Shown here piece by piece: positions 11,401 to 23,440 of a stretch of 64,000 nucleotides of DNA (position 1 is its first letter; each line of letters opens with the position of its first letter). Both the position numbers and the translations under genes were made by a program. The DNA is taken from NCBI GenBank assembly GCA_027625915.1, contig JANTQA010000032.1, positions 14,958,001 to 15,022,000 on the forward strand, written 5' to 3'. This stretch comes from Anaeramoeba flamelloides. Its lineage: Eukaryota; Metamonada; Anaeramoebidae. A model generated the notes under the pieces. That model was not told the DNA's origin. It made no database searches and saw only the letters and a program-made list of their open reading frames with translations.

Positions 11401-14400
11401 AATTTCACAAATTATCAAAATAGATATTCTGATGTTTATGATAAGAATAAAATAAAAATAAAAACAAAATCTTGCAATCTATACAGAAAATATACCTCAA
11501 TTTAGAAATAGATGAAGATATCTATTCTTTTTTATGTGGTACTTTCCACTTTAAAAAGAAAATCGAATAATTTGAATTAATTCTTAAATTCAAAAAAACA
11601 AACGAGAATATGTTCAAGATATTCTTCAAAATAAATATTCACTTAATATCTTGTCATTGATTAATGATCAAGAAAATTATGATTCTTTATTAAAATTTCT
11701 AAACAAAAATTTAGAAATTCGAAAAGTGTAGTCAAGTGCCGTAGAGTGCCTAGGTTTTTTTTAATTCATAAGAATAATAGAGAAAAACCAAAGATTTCAC
11801 CCAATTCTTTTAAATTCTGGAAAACCTAACGAAAAGTGTCCTAGTTTTTTTTTAATTTAAGAAATAAACCGAAAATTAAATAAATTTTGGGTTTATTTCT
11901 TAAATTAAAAAAAACCTAACGAAAATCTATTGATTTTCCTAATAAACAGAAAACTCAAGAAAAGCTAATGGCGGTTTTTTTTAATTTGTGAAATAAAAAG
12001 AAAATTTTTGAAATTTTCTTTTTATTTCTCAAATTAAATTCTGGAACACCCTACGGCTGTAAAAGGAAATTAATTTCCTCTCTTCAAAATAAAAAGAAAA
12101 AAAAAAAAAAAATTAGAAATATTTTTAACTTTTATTTTCCTTTTCTATTTTTGACTACCATAAGATTTCAAATTGTAAGGGTTGTAATAAAAAATTCTAT
12201 ACAAGAACAATAAATTTCGTAATTTTTATTCATAAAATTAAATATTTTTTAGTATTTTCTCAATACATAACAATTTTTTGATATAATATTTTTTACTCAT
12301 ATTTTTAAAAATAATTTATTATAACTAATTTCTCAAACTTAATCGACCTTTTTTTTTATTTATTTTATTTTATCCAATAGTTTTTAAAAAAATCTAAAGC
12401 AGAAATCGGGACAATACAAAAAAAAATGAAAAATCCAAAGCTTATTGGAAAGGTTAATAATGATAAAAAAAAAGTATGTTTATTTTTCTCAAAATTATTT
12501 TGTATTTATTATTATTATCTCTATAGTTGACTCCTAACTTTTTTTATAAATAACAATTTATAAAAATAAACAATTATTTCTAATAAAAGCTTTTGCTAAC
12601 TAAAAAAAAGCAAGACAACAAATATCATAGATTAGATGAAGCCATTGAAATGGATAATCAAAGATTTATAAATGAAGAATTTCAAGAACAAGAGGTAAGA
12701 TTTTTTTTATAATTTATTTATTTATTTATTTATTGGGTACCATTATTTTATTAGGAGACATTATTTTATTTATGAACAAGATATAGAAATGCAAAATTAA
12801 GTAAAGAAGATATTTTTTTCACAAATTTTGAAATATTTTTATAAAAATAATTCATTTAATTAATCTCAGATTCTAATTATGAATGATTCATAAAGATTCG
12901 CATCTTTGCATAATTCAATCATGAATATTGTAATTTGAAATAAATTATTTACTTCGTCTTTAAAATATGAACATAAAAGAATAATAGAAAATATTGATAA
13001 CTTTTTATTGGTACGCACTCCTATGAAAATGATCAATTAATATTTCAAATAAATTAAAAGAAAGCACAATGAATTATTTCAAAAACAAGACAGTTTGAAA
13101 TTATTTTCATTAATAAATAATTGTGAAATCTATAATTTAACGCTTAAATTTCGGAAAAGTAATCAAAATATAAGGGAAGCCACCTAGAGAGATTAGTTTT
13201 CTTTTTTTTTTTTTATTTTATTATTTCTTAAATTAAAAAAAACCTAACGGCAACAAGCGTATACACCAACTTTGAGATATTTACTTGAATATACAATAAC
13301 TAATAGTTTTAAAAAATGCTCCATTTACCTAATAAAACAGAAAAATCGAAAAAAAATTTTCTGATGATAACTATTCCGTTTCCTAGCTTTTCCGGGATTC
13401 AAAAGAATAGAGTAAAAAACTATGATTTTACTCTATTCTTTTAAATTCTGGAAAACCTAACGATAAGTGTCCTAACTTTTCCAGTTTACAAAAACATCGA
13501 GTTAAAACTTATAGATATACTCTATTCAATTCTTTTGAATACTGGCAAAGCTAACTGAGGTTTTTTTTACTTTTTGAAATAAACCGAAAATTTATTTAAA
13601 TTTTCTGTTTATTTCAAAAATTAAAAAAAACCTAACTGAAAAATCAAAAAAAAAAATAATTTTTTCGATTTTAAATCAATAAATAATTTTTTAATCGTCA
13701 AAATTATTAATTCCCCAATTTAAAAGATATTTTTCAAATTTAAAATGCTTTTAAAAGATAATAAAATGAATTCTTAATGAGAAGAAAAAAATTTTCAAAT
13801 TTTTTGCCTTCAAATTTAAAAAAAAATATTAATAGAACCTGAAAAATTGGATTTTTCAACTTAAATCGTAAAATATCTCAAAAAATAATTTTCGATTAAA
13901 GATCTCTTATTAACTAATAGCGTTTATTATAACTGAAGTTATCACAAAGTGAAAAATTAGCTATTTTTGATTTTTTTTGAAACATTTTTTTAATGATGGT
14001 GATATAAACTTTGTTTCAGTCAAAGTATCCCAAACATTTTTTTCAAATATCAAATATTTTTTATAAATGACCTTTGAAGATCAAATAAGAAATAAGTAGA
14101 ATAATATAAATATCAAATAGTTGATATCCATCTGAAATAAAACTAATAAATCAATAGAATTTCTTAAAAATTGAAAAACCCAAATACTTAAGGGAACTAT
14201 TGAGAAAAACAACAATGTTTATTTTGATCTTCAATTGAAGATCAAAATAAAATTCCAATAGAAATAAAGAATATTTCTCTACAATAATTTTCACAGTTTC
14301 AATAACCTTAGAATAACACACGTTTACCAAGCGACTATAGATCTTGCAATAAAAAAAAAATTTGTAAACCAATTACTTTTAAAAAAAAATCAAAAAAGCA

Positions 14401-14889
14401 AAAAAGTAAAAAAATGGTTTCAATTTTGGAATTTCCAAAATAAATTTTTTCTTCTAATATTCATCCAAACTCTTTAAACGTGTGATTCACTCCCCACAAC
14501 TTATCCTTTGACTGAAAAATGGTTTATATATTATTATATGTTTTTTAAAAACAACAATTCCTAATTTTATATATTTTTCATTGCCTTATATTAAACAACA
14601 ACAAAAAAAAAATTAGTTAATTGAAAAAGAGCAAGATGATGAATTGGACGCGATTCATGGAACAATCACAAGAGTCAAAGAAATGGGAAATGTTATTGGC
14701 GAAGAAATAGACGAACATAACAAAATGTTAGAAGATTTATCTGATGATATGGATACTGCAAAGGGTAAATTGAAAAGTGCAATGAGAAAATCCAAAAAAT
14801 TATTAAATAGTAAAGATCGAGGTAAAATGTGCACAATTTTCATCTTAATAATAATATTGGTTGTTTTACTAATAGTTGTTTTCCAATAA
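8402..14889 (+). CDS. STX6: Syntaxin-6-like Qc-SNARE (four exons)
   Basis: Tail-anchored t-SNARE, by family an endosome/trans-Golgi fusion factor. Exons inferred from phase and homology: 8402-8677, 12381-12473, 12611-12694 and 14617-14889, giving 241 residues (human STX6 has 255). Residues 1 to about 115 match the syntaxin-6 N-terminal helical domain, starting TDPFFLLKGEIKKLL and continuing through WTQEELLKGIKDVNW. DNKYHRLDEAIEMDNQRFI precedes the SNARE motif, which runs from about 155 to 212 with MLEDLSDDMDTAKGKL. A hydrophobic anchor (about 222-240) ends in VVFQ and a TAA stop. All exon joins are phase 0. The oddity is residue 185: the gapless alignment with syntaxin 6 puts a histidine (CAT) where the zero-layer glutamine belongs. 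Introns are 3703, 137 and 1922 bp, and the long ones are full of MITEs. The family identification is very secure; exon 2 is the least certain join. Confidence 0.92.
9219..9617. mobile_element. Foldback element with arms of about 125 bp
   Basis: About 9219-9346 is nearly the exact reverse complement of about 9490-9617. The shared arm includes ATTTTGATGTTTTTTGATAA, AAAGACGATACTTTT and AAGAGCCAGGAAACTT. The spacer is about 145 bp. Differences between the arms are few, so the palindrome is young or kept alike by conversion. No protein is credible inside. Confidence 0.8.
10774..11276. mobile_element. CAGTC-ended MITE, about 500 bp, copy 1
   Basis: Collinear with 14017-14514 and 28117-28613 over the full length. 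Shared landmarks are ATTTTTTATAAATGA, ATTTTCTTAAAAATTGAAAAA, AAAATTCCAATAGAAA and TTAAACACATGTAATTC. Ends read CTGTCAAA and TTTGACTG. This copy carries a run of ten C near 11260. Non-coding. Confidence 0.8.
11735..12062. repeat. Palindrome-module cluster, locus 1
   Basis: A run of hairpin-forming modules separated by joints such as CCTAACG. One module (about 11842-11918) has left arm AATTTAAGAAATAAACC mirrored by GTTTATTTCTTAAATT; another (about 11972-12045) has AATTTGTGAAATAAAAAG mirrored by CTTTTTATTTCTCAAATT. The edge carries GTGCCGTAGAGTGCCTAGG, the reverse complement of the joint at the 53-kb cluster. The class of element is unknown. Confidence 0.75.
13190..13645. repeat. Palindrome-module cluster, locus 2
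   Basis: Same module types as at 11.7 and 52.5 kb, here in intron 3 of the syntaxin gene. The module at about 13560-13630 has TTTTTGAAATAAACCG mirrored by GTTTATTTCAAAAA. A second module type around 13380-13550 centres on AGAATAGAGT, paired with ACTCTATTCTTTTAAATTC. Joints again read CCTAACG or GCTAACTG. Confidence 0.75.
14017..14514. mobile_element. CAGTC-ended MITE, about 500 bp, copy 2
   Basis: Best-preserved ends of its family: left CAGTCAAAGTAT, right (other strand) CAGTCAAAGGAT. It sits in intron 3 of the syntaxin gene, 102 bp before the SNARE-motif exon. Two more copies lie at 10774-11276 and 28117-28613. An internal open frame (14151-14372, minus) is not conserved in the other copies. 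Confidence 0.8.
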
Positions 14890-15249
14890 TTCCTTTTTTA
14901 GAAGCAATAAATACAGGAATAATTATAATAATTTTTAATATATAAATACATGCATTCATGCATGCATCATCATATATTATCATCTTCATCATTATTATTA
15001 TTGATAAATTCTTTTAAATCGACTCAAATAATTTATTTTTAAATTTTATGAAAGAACAAATGTTCTTAATATCTATTTTAATTATTTGAGGTTAATTAAT
15101 ATTTCTCAATAAGTTTAATAAGATTTTTTTTTGTATTCAAGAATAATCAATCAAATAGGTTATTCTCATTTTTTTTTTCAATATTCTGTCTTTTTTCTTC
15201 ATTTTTATTTCGATAATTCTATTTCTTTTTATCTTTTTTATATTTTTAT

Positions 15250-15287
15250 TTAAAAGTAATTATTTATCGATAAATAATTACTTTTAA
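15250..15287. repeat. Perfect 38-bp palindrome
   Basis: Two 19-nt arms with no spacer; the left arm is TTAAAAGTAATTATTTATC and the right arm its exact reverse complement. It lies 361 bp past the syntaxin stop codon. No flanking repeat explains it. Confidence 0.85.
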
Positions 15288-15393
15288 TAATTAATTTAAG
15301 ACCCCAAAATAAACTATTATTAAAAAAAAATTACAATATTTTATTAATTTTTATTATTTACTAAATTAATCCATTTATCAATTATTATCACAA

Positions 15394-15976
15394 TATGTCC
15401 CTACGACCCAAAAAACACTAAAAATGGAAAACTGATCAAGTAGCTTCTATTAAAAAAACAAGAAAAACTTAATGAAAAAATTAAAATAAATAAAGTTTCA
15501 ATTTAACTTTTTCTTGAAAACATTTTTTGCCAAAATTATTGAATTCAAAGTTGAAAGTATGTATATTTTTATATACAATATCTTGTTTTAACTCATTTAC
15601 TAAAACAAATTCTAAATTATGGGAATTTTATTTTCATAAAAGGGACTAATTTGGTCTTCAAATGTTTTTTTTATTTTTAAATGGTAAAATTAAAAAAAAA
15701 GTTATTTAACTAAAAAGACAAACTCTCTGGAAAAGTATTCTAATTTAATATATTAACTTATTCTTTGATTTCAAAATTTTCGTCAACCCCAATTTTTCAA
15801 AAAAAAATAATAATAAACTGCATAGTAATTTCAAAAATATTTTCGATATTGGAATGTTGAGAGTGTTTTTATTCAAAAAAAAAATTTATACCAGTGTTTA
15901 ATTGAATTAAGTTATAAGCTTAATTTCGAAAAATATTAATCAGAAAAAAATAGTGCTTAATTTTATTAAGGACATA
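15394..15976 (-). mobile_element. TGTCC-ended MITE, 583 bp, copy 1
   Basis: Reverse-complement copy of 45241-45814 along its whole length; shared landmarks are GGGACTAATTTGGTCTTCAA, ACTCTCTGGAAAAGT, CAACCCCAATTTTTC and ACCAGTGTTTAATTGAATT. Ends read TATGTCC and GGACATA, with TA at both edges. Non-coding. Confidence 0.85.
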
Positions 15977-17946
15977 TTATAAAAAAAAAATAAAAATACC
16001 AAATCCTATTTTGTGGCCAATTAAAGGGTGTCAATAAAAAACGAACAATAATAAACAGAGTTCACATTTTGATTCTTTTTTGAAGAAAAAACTCAAATAA
16101 TTCTTTTTTTTTTTTGAATCAATGGAATCAAATGATTATTTTTAATTTAAATGATTTGTCTCAACTTAGTTCTGGTTTAAATTTGGGTTTTTTAGAATTC
16201 CATCATTCTCAAAATTTAATAATTAATAATTTTTTTTTTTGAAATTAGTAAAAAAAAATTAATATTTCTTAAAAGTAGAAATATTTGGGGTTTTTTCTTT
16301 TTTATATTTTAGTTTTAATCATCTTTTCGTCAATCTTGTTGTTTTTATGTCTATTCCTTATATGAAAATTATTTTACTTTGAAACAGAATCAATAGAATC
16401 TTTTTTTTTTTAAATATGGGTTTGAAACCAAATAAAAAATTCTTTTTTTAATTCCAAAGAATCAGAATCAGAATTAAATAAATTTTTGATATTTTTAAAC
16501 AATTATTATTAAAAGGAACTTTTAACAATTAAAAAAAATATTGATAAAAAATGATTCCATACCATTAAAACTGTACCAATTTAATATTATAATTCCGCAT
16601 TTTAAATTTTTGTAATTATATAAATTCTAAAAATCGAATGATTTTGGGATCTGATAATTAAAATAAATTTAAATTTTGTTACAAGGTTATCTTATTCTGT
16701 AAATAATAAAATAATGCCCTTTTAATGATATAACTGTATGTGTTTCTCCAAGATTTAACTTTTTTATATCAGAAAATCTTTGAATAATAGATTTTTTGAA
16801 AAATTTTTTGTAAACTAAATAAACTACCAAAATTTAAATAACAATAGAAACTAATCAATTCTTGATTCATTATATCATTTAAATTAATGCTATTGATTCT
16901 AATGGTATTGTTGAGAAAAAAATATAAATATTTCTATTGTTTTATTATGATTTTATTACAGAAAATTAAAAATAATAAAAAATCAATCATGAAAATACGA
17001 AATAAAAACTTAGTTATCACTTGTATATTAAATCTTATCTTTTTTTTCTACTAGAGATAATCGGTATTACAAGATTTGTAATTATTTACAAAATCATAAA
17101 ATCGGAACTTTGTTGTAAAAAAGTGAGATATTTGCTTTGTAACCAAAATAAAATTTTTATCTAAAGAATAATTTCGATTTTTGAATTTGTGTAGAAAAAT
17201 TTCTGATTATACTTAATAGTTTCAATAAATAAAATGAGTATTGAAATCAGAGTATTTAAATACTTTTATTTTGCTCTCTATATTATCACAATCTTTCTCA
17301 AACTGTAATGTACATCAAATAATAAATTGAAAAAAAAATATTATTCTTTTATATATTTAACTTTAACTTGTATATAAATATTTCGTTAATAAATCACTTT
17401 TATTTTTTCTAAACTGATTAAAATCTGATATTTTAAATATTTTCAAAAAAGAAATAAAATTAAAATATGAAAAAAAATAACGAATAAAAAAATTTGAAGA
17501 GTATTACGTATTTTTAATTAATGAACTTTCAGTAAAAAAAGTTCAACAATAATATTTTTTGATAACAAATATATACATTTTAGTAGAAATTATATAATTT
17601 CAATTTTTTTCAAGTTAATTGCTAATTGTTAAGATACTTTTTAATCAAATTTGTTTGCTTAATAAATATACAATGAAAAACAAAAATTTAAAAAAAAAAT
17701 AAAAAAACATAAGATAAATTTGTAGGAAATAAAAATAAAAAAGGAAATGATTTTATTCTTCAATAATAAAAATAAAATTTAAGAATTCTTTATCAAAATT
17801 TTAGAAATTTCTGATAAATGAAAAAAGAAGAAAAGGAAAGATTATTTGACACTATTAAAAAAAAAAAAAATATTTTCTAATAATAATAACCTTCTTGGAT
17901 AAAGTAGTTTATATTATATGATATAAAAATATGATAATATATCTAT

Positions 17947-17988
17947 CTATAATATATATAAATAAGTCATTTTGTTCTGTTTCAATTT

Positions 17989-18022
<34 letters not shown>

Positions 18023-21000
18023 CTTTTTGGAAGTTGTTTACGACTATTAAATAAGCTATTTTTGACAACTTGTGAAACTAAGCCATTAATTTGTTCAATT
18101 GCAGCTTTCGAGCCATCCTTTGAAACTTTTCGAAGTTGAGATTCTCCTTTACTTTGATATTGTCTTCCAAATCCAATTGTTTGTTGTGCATTTTCTAATT
18201 TTCTTGTTAAATCTTTAATTTGTCCTGTGACAAAATCTTTATTTGTGATAATTGGAGATGTTGAAAGGGTGTTAAGCCAGTATTGATTCCATAATAAATC
18301 TAAAAGTTTTTTGTCTAATGAACTCTTGAAAAATTCAATCGGAAGTTGATAATATCTAATTTAATGTGTATTAATGGAATTTTAAATTACATTTGGTTTT
18401 TATTATAAATGGGAAAGAAAAAGAAAATAAGAAAATAAATAATCATAAAATTTTAAAAATTTTGTTTCAAATGAATTGTTGATCAGAATTTAAAATTAAT
18501 TCAACATTTTTTGAAGAAAATTTTCTTTTTATTCAACTCATTAATTAAAAAAGTGTTTTTTTCTTAAAATCTGTGATATAATTAATGTAATTTTGTTATA
18601 ATTATTCTTTATTTTCAATCAGATTAAATTCAAGAAAATGAAATGGTAAAAAAAAATATTTTGGAAGTGAGTTTGTTTTTTATTATATTTGTTTTTTATT
18701 TTAATTATATCTCAATTTAATTTAGAATTCAAAATTAAAAAATAATTTATTGTTTGTAATTTATTGTTTATTAATTATTAATTTATTGATTAATGGAATT
18801 TATAATTACTTTAAATTTGGTGCTTTTAAATAAAAAAAAAAAAAACTAGGCAAATCAATACTATTTGTTGCAAAATAAAGGTAACCAAATTTTCATTCAC
18901 CTTTCCAAAAAAAGATTTGATAAATCATATAAAATTTCAAATTTTTAATTCTTAAAAAGATCTTGTATTATTCATTTTAGTATTTTAGAATTGGGAAGTT
19001 TGTTGGTGTATTTTAATTATTGGAGATGTGATTTTTTTGGAAAGCTGAATGAAAATTTTGATCTTTTTATTTTGCAATTAACAGTAAGACAAGAAGCAAT
19101 TATAGAGAAAAAAAATTAACTATTTCCTAAATTTTTTTTTTGAGAGATAAATATTAAAAAAATGTTCAATTTTTAATTCACTTCATTTTTTGTTGGTTTA
19201 TTGATCTAATGATAAATATTATTTCCTTTAGAAAATTTTCTTTTTTTCGCAGGGTTATTGATTTCCGAAATAGAATTTTTTAATCTATAAAATCAAATGC
19301 ATTGAGATTTAATTTAAGAGAAAGGTTCATTAAAAAATTTAACTTTTTTTTTTAAAGAGATCTTGAGATTTTTTTGGAAATTTTTATCAAATTTTCTTTT
19401 AATTTAAAAGAATTGATTTTATAAAAATTAAATTAGAACTTTTTTAGAAAAAAAAATTCATCAATAAGAAATATTAGAAATCCCAAAGATCTATTCTACT
19501 GTATTTTCAAATGAATTGGATTTTAAAAAAACAAAGGGTTTCATAAAGTCTAGTGGGAAAAATGTTTATTAATTATTTTAAATTTATTAATATTTTTAAT
19601 GAAGAATAAATTATAAAATACAGTGGTATAACTAGCCCGTGTTTTTAACTTGAACCCATTACGAAAATTTAACCCATACTCAAAATATTGATTAACTATG
19701 GAGATAAAAGAAACGTACCAATATGATGACAACAACATATAAACAAGAAATTGGGTTCTTTCAATAAATTTTTTAAAGAAGGATTATGAAGATATTGAAA
19801 GATTAAAATGTAATTTTTTGACAAAAAATGAGTAAAATTTCATTTTTTGGATTTTCTAAAAAAATCATTTTATTTTTCAAAATTTGTAAATACGTGTAAA
19901 ATTTTGAAACAAAACCAATTAATATTTTTTAACCAATAAATTAACCAAATATTTAACCTCTAAAGTCAATTTGAATCTGAACCAAGAATATATCTATTGA
20001 TTCATTTCTTCCAATACCCGAGTTTGAAATAAAAAACATGGGTTAAATTTTGGTAATGGGTTAAAGGTTGAAAAAATGGATTATTTAGACCATAATAAAT
20101 TAGAGAAACAAAAATCTATTAAATAGTTTGTTGGATCTGTTTTTATTCTTTAATTGAATAATTGTTTTGAAAATTGGGATTCCAAAAGAAATATTTCTTA
20201 AGAATTTATGTCTTTCTCTAATTATAAAATTAACTTTCAATTGGTTTCTTGTTGAATTAAGATTATAAATAAAAAGAAAACTTAAAAAATAATAATAAAA
20301 AAAAAAATTCTTACGATCTTGCATGAACACCAAAATCTTCAATTTTTTCAAGAGGAATTGTTTGGTATTGTGATTCTTCATCTTTTGGTACATAGTCCTT
20401 TGGGTAAGTTCTAAAGGCACCAATTTCGACTTTTCCTGAAGAAATTGTTCGAACAGGATCAACTACAATAGCTAACCACGGTTCATTATACTTTTTTTGT
20501 TGAAAAAAAAAAAAAAAAAAAATGAGAAAAAATCAAAAGAAAAGAAAAGAAAAAAATAAAATAAAAAGAATTTGAGTAAAAAAGGTTTTGATCAATGTAA
20601 GTCTCATTTTTGTACATTAAAAAACAATTAAAAAAAGTTTTTTTCTAAATTTCTTTTTTGTTTTTTTTTTTTTAATTATTTTTTTTATTGTTCAAAACAA
20701 AAAAAAAGAAATAAAAAATCTAATCTTACCATTTGTTGAAGGTTTTGTGTTGTAACATCGACACCAGAAAGCCAACATCCATAACCAGGATGAGAATGGT
20801 ACCTAAAATTTAAGTATTCAAAATTGAATTAAAAAAACATAAACGAATAAAAAAAGAGAAAAAAAAAATCGCAACTATTTAGAAATTGTAAGAAAAAAAA
20901 ATTTGTTATTTTAGGATCGGAATAATCAAACCATCCAACAGCATTTTCTAAACGACCAACTTCTTTACATTGTTCTAAATAATCGGCCATATAACCCAAT

Positions 21001-21378
21001 GCCTCTTCTTGTGCATTAACACGAGTTTCCTAAATAGAAAAAAAAAAAAAAAAGAAAAAAAGAAAGAAGTTTAAACACAAGAAAAGGAGTCCAAAAAAAA
21101 AGAAAAAGAAAAAAACAAACTGTTCCTTCAACAGGCAAAGCAAAAACGTCTGTAATAATAAAAACATGTTCTTCGATTTTTCCTTGTAATAGCCCCATAA
21201 CCTCCAAAGGCACACCTTGTGTACAATGCATGACCATTTTTAAAAGAGAAATTGAAGAGATTTTGACGCTATTGAAATATTTTGCTGATTTTTTCCAGGG
21301 CCTTTTATCACAAAAATTGTTATGCTCTTCAACATTGTAGCTATAAAGATTATCTTCTGCAACTTCAGATTTGGACAT
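17947..21378 (-). CDS. CSN5: COP9 signalosome subunit 5 (CSN5/Jab1), five exons
   Basis: Metalloprotease subunit of the COP9 signalosome, which removes Nedd8 from cullins. Exons inferred as 21121-21378, 20932-21029, 20730-20802, 20315-20490 and 17947-18355 (337 residues; phases all agree). The MPN fold starts at about residue 36 with [19 protein letters not shown]59 (in LEVMG) and the JAMM motif [14 protein letters not shown] at residues 121-134 are complete, so the zinc site H121, H123, D134 looks active. [30 protein letters not shown] and [19 protein letters not shown] are signature CSN5 stretches. The C-terminus departs from the family: after [13 protein letters not shown] it enters about ten lysines encoded by a poly-A run and a short tail to TAG. 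The exact tail depends on homopolymer length. Introns are 91, 129, 239 and 1959 bp. The start is the first in-frame ATG. Confidence 0.95.
18356..20314 (-). other. Intron 4 of CSN5, about 2 kb
   Basis: Donor GTAAGAA, acceptor AAATTAG (minus strand). It contains the 478-bp MITE at 19619-20096 and otherwise only AT-rich sequence. Open frames at 19550-19738 and 20100-20462 are readings of the MITE and of exon 4 with its flanks. Confidence 0.75.
19619..20096. mobile_element. CAGTGGTGTAAATAACC MITE, 478 bp, copy 1
   Basis: Same length as the copy at 41661-42138 and collinear with it; both contain ATAAACAAGAAATTGGGTTC and TCTAACCTCTAAAGTCAATTT-like segments. The left end reads TACAGTGGTATAA; the right end has drifted. 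Inserted in intron 4 of CSN5. Non-coding. Confidence 0.8.
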
Positions 21379-21889
21379 TTTGGTTTATTTTTTTACAAAA
21401 AGATCGATTGAAAAGAGAAAAAATTAAAAAAATGAAAAATGGTTTGGCTTTTTGATTTTTATTTGTGAAGTAATTGAGTTCATGCAGAATTTTTGAGATT
21501 TGAATTGAGACAAAGATTCTAAAATATTGTTTATTGGTTTGTAATTAAATGTAAAATCAAAAGATTAATGGTATTTGAAACTTAAGGACTAAGTTTTCAG
21601 GAGAAAATAGTGAAACAATTGATAATAAAACCCTTAAAAGAGTTCCATAATCTTAGTAATATTTACACACTCGAGAATTTCTTTTAGAAAAAATGAGAAA
21701 TTTTCACAATTTTCACCTTGAAAGATCATACCAAAATTTTATTTTAATATTTTAAAATTTCAATTTCAACTTCCGAATTCTGATTTAAATTGACTGGTTT
21801 TTGGTCAAAAAATATTTAAAATAATAGAAATTTATGGGCCAATTTTTTAAGTACAGAATACCATTCAAAACCAAATCATCATGTGATGT

Positions 21890-22260
21890 GAAAAATGAAA
21901 TCTCCAAAAACCAACAATCAAAAAGGATGACAATTATAGAAAAAAGTACTAAAAACAATTCACATTTCTAAAATTTGAATCATTGTGGATTAAAATTTTG
22001 AATAATAGTGTGTTTCAGTTTTAAATTGTCTGTTTTTGTCTCTTTTGAGATCTCGATGAGTTTTTTTTTCATTTTTTTATATACTCAAATGAGCTAGTTT
22101 TTTTTTTTCAAGAATGTTACAAAATTCTCACTTTGTAAAATATATAGAATTAAAAAATATCCACAAAATAGATTATCTCGAATTAAATTGATTTTATACT
22201 TATAGAAAACAATTTTTTTATATTGAAGAAATTTAATTTATTAATTCCAAATTTATAATA
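21890..22260 (+). repeat. Dispersed repeat, copy 1
   Basis: Aligns with about 32030-32400. Shared order: CAATCAAAAAGGATGA, TTGTGGATTA, TTTTGAGATCT, TCAAGAATGTT and TTAAATTGATT. No clear terminal repeats and no coding potential; boundaries uncertain. Confidence 0.6.
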
Positions 22261-22689
22261 AAAAATGATTGAATTTATATTTTAAATTTAATTTTTTGTC
22301 AAATTTCTTTAAATTAAACTTATTTTTATTCGTAGAATTTTTTTTAATGAGATTTTTTAGACTTTTTTTTTTTAATTGAATTTTCTAAAATTGGGAATTG
22401 TTTGAAACTTTTTTTTTAATTATATAATAAAAGTTTTGTCTATATTTAAGGCATTTCCAAAAAAGTGAGATATTTTTTTACATTACAGAAAAAATCATCT
22501 TTTTAGTGGAACTATTTGTTAATTGGCAATACTAAAATAAAGAAGAAATATTAATACTGATGAAATCAAAACCAATATATTGTATTTATTTAAAATATAG
22601 TTATCAAAATATTTCCAAAAGCTGAAGAAAAAAACAGTGCAGTTTGTTTGGAAAACAAAGTATGATTGATTACAAAAAAAAAGGGAAAT

Positions 22690-22965
22690 ATAGTTAGTCT
22701 ACAAAATGATTTTTTAAATAATAAAATATATTTATAGGATTTTTCATTCTATTGAAAATTTGGTTGAGGTTAAAGAAGTTATGAAAACGATTTTTACAAT
22801 CAAAATGAAAAAATAATCACCATTTTTCAGCACTTAAAAAATATCATCTAATATTGAGATCAGAACTTTTCCTATCTTTAATTATTGTATAAAATACAAA
22901 CAAACAAACTGGATTATTACCAGAATCAATAAATGTTGGTCAATCATTTTTTATATTTAGATACT
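22690..22965 (-). repeat. Dispersed repeat family D, copy 1 (reverse)
   Basis: The reverse complement aligns with about 28700-28985 and 35905-36170; shared pieces are TTTGTTTGTTAGTA-like, TTCTGATCTC, CTTCTTTAA and CAATAGAATGAAAAA. Class unknown. Confidence 0.55.
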
Positions 22966-23440
22966 TTTATGATGATTAAGATTAAATAAAGATCTTTTTA
23001 AAAATAAATATGCACTTTTTTTTGGAAATACTATTGAATACACTATAGATTTCCTAATTGGAATCTTTGTCAAATATCGAATAAAAATACTTCTTTTAAT
23101 GAAAAAAGAAAATAATAATTTGATATTTTTCAGGATCTTGTTAAAGAATTGATTTTTAATAAAAATTTACTTTAAATATTTTTAAAATTGTTCTTTTCAT
23201 AAATTTAAAATTTATTGTTTAAATAGATTTATTTTGATAATTAAATTTCGATTAAATATTTTAAAAAAATCATCTGTAGATTATAAAAGAGCAAAAAATG
23301 ACCAAAAATTATGGAAAAAATAGAATATAATCTCGGAAAGTTGCCCATAAAAATCTACAAATCAAACTTTTAAAAAAAAGACTCAAACAAAATAAATAAA
23401 AATAAATAAATTAACACCACTTGCTATAATTCTGAATATA

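Larger units (their letters stand above)
8678..12380 (+). other. Intron 1 of the syntaxin gene, 3.7 kb
   Basis: Donor GTAAAT, acceptor CCAATAG. It starts with a poly-T and (CTTTT)n run, then holds a 400-bp palindromic element, a 500-bp CAGTC-type repeat and the first palindrome-module cluster. No other gene was seen on either strand. The open frame at 9165-9398 falls across a palindrome arm and is not called as a gene. Confidence 0.75.
14890..17946. other. Intergenic region between syntaxin and CSN5 genes
   Basis: The two genes converge here. A 38-bp perfect palindrome and one 583-bp MITE are recognised; the remaining 2.4 kb is AT-rich sequence with no supported gene, RNA or domain. Confidence 0.6.
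21379..23440. other. Intergenic region between CSN5 and the MFS gene
   Basis: Upstream region of CSN5 and downstream region of the transporter. It holds two dispersed repeats (about 21890-22260 and 22690-22965). I see no gene, RNA or clear promoter element. Confidence 0.6.
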
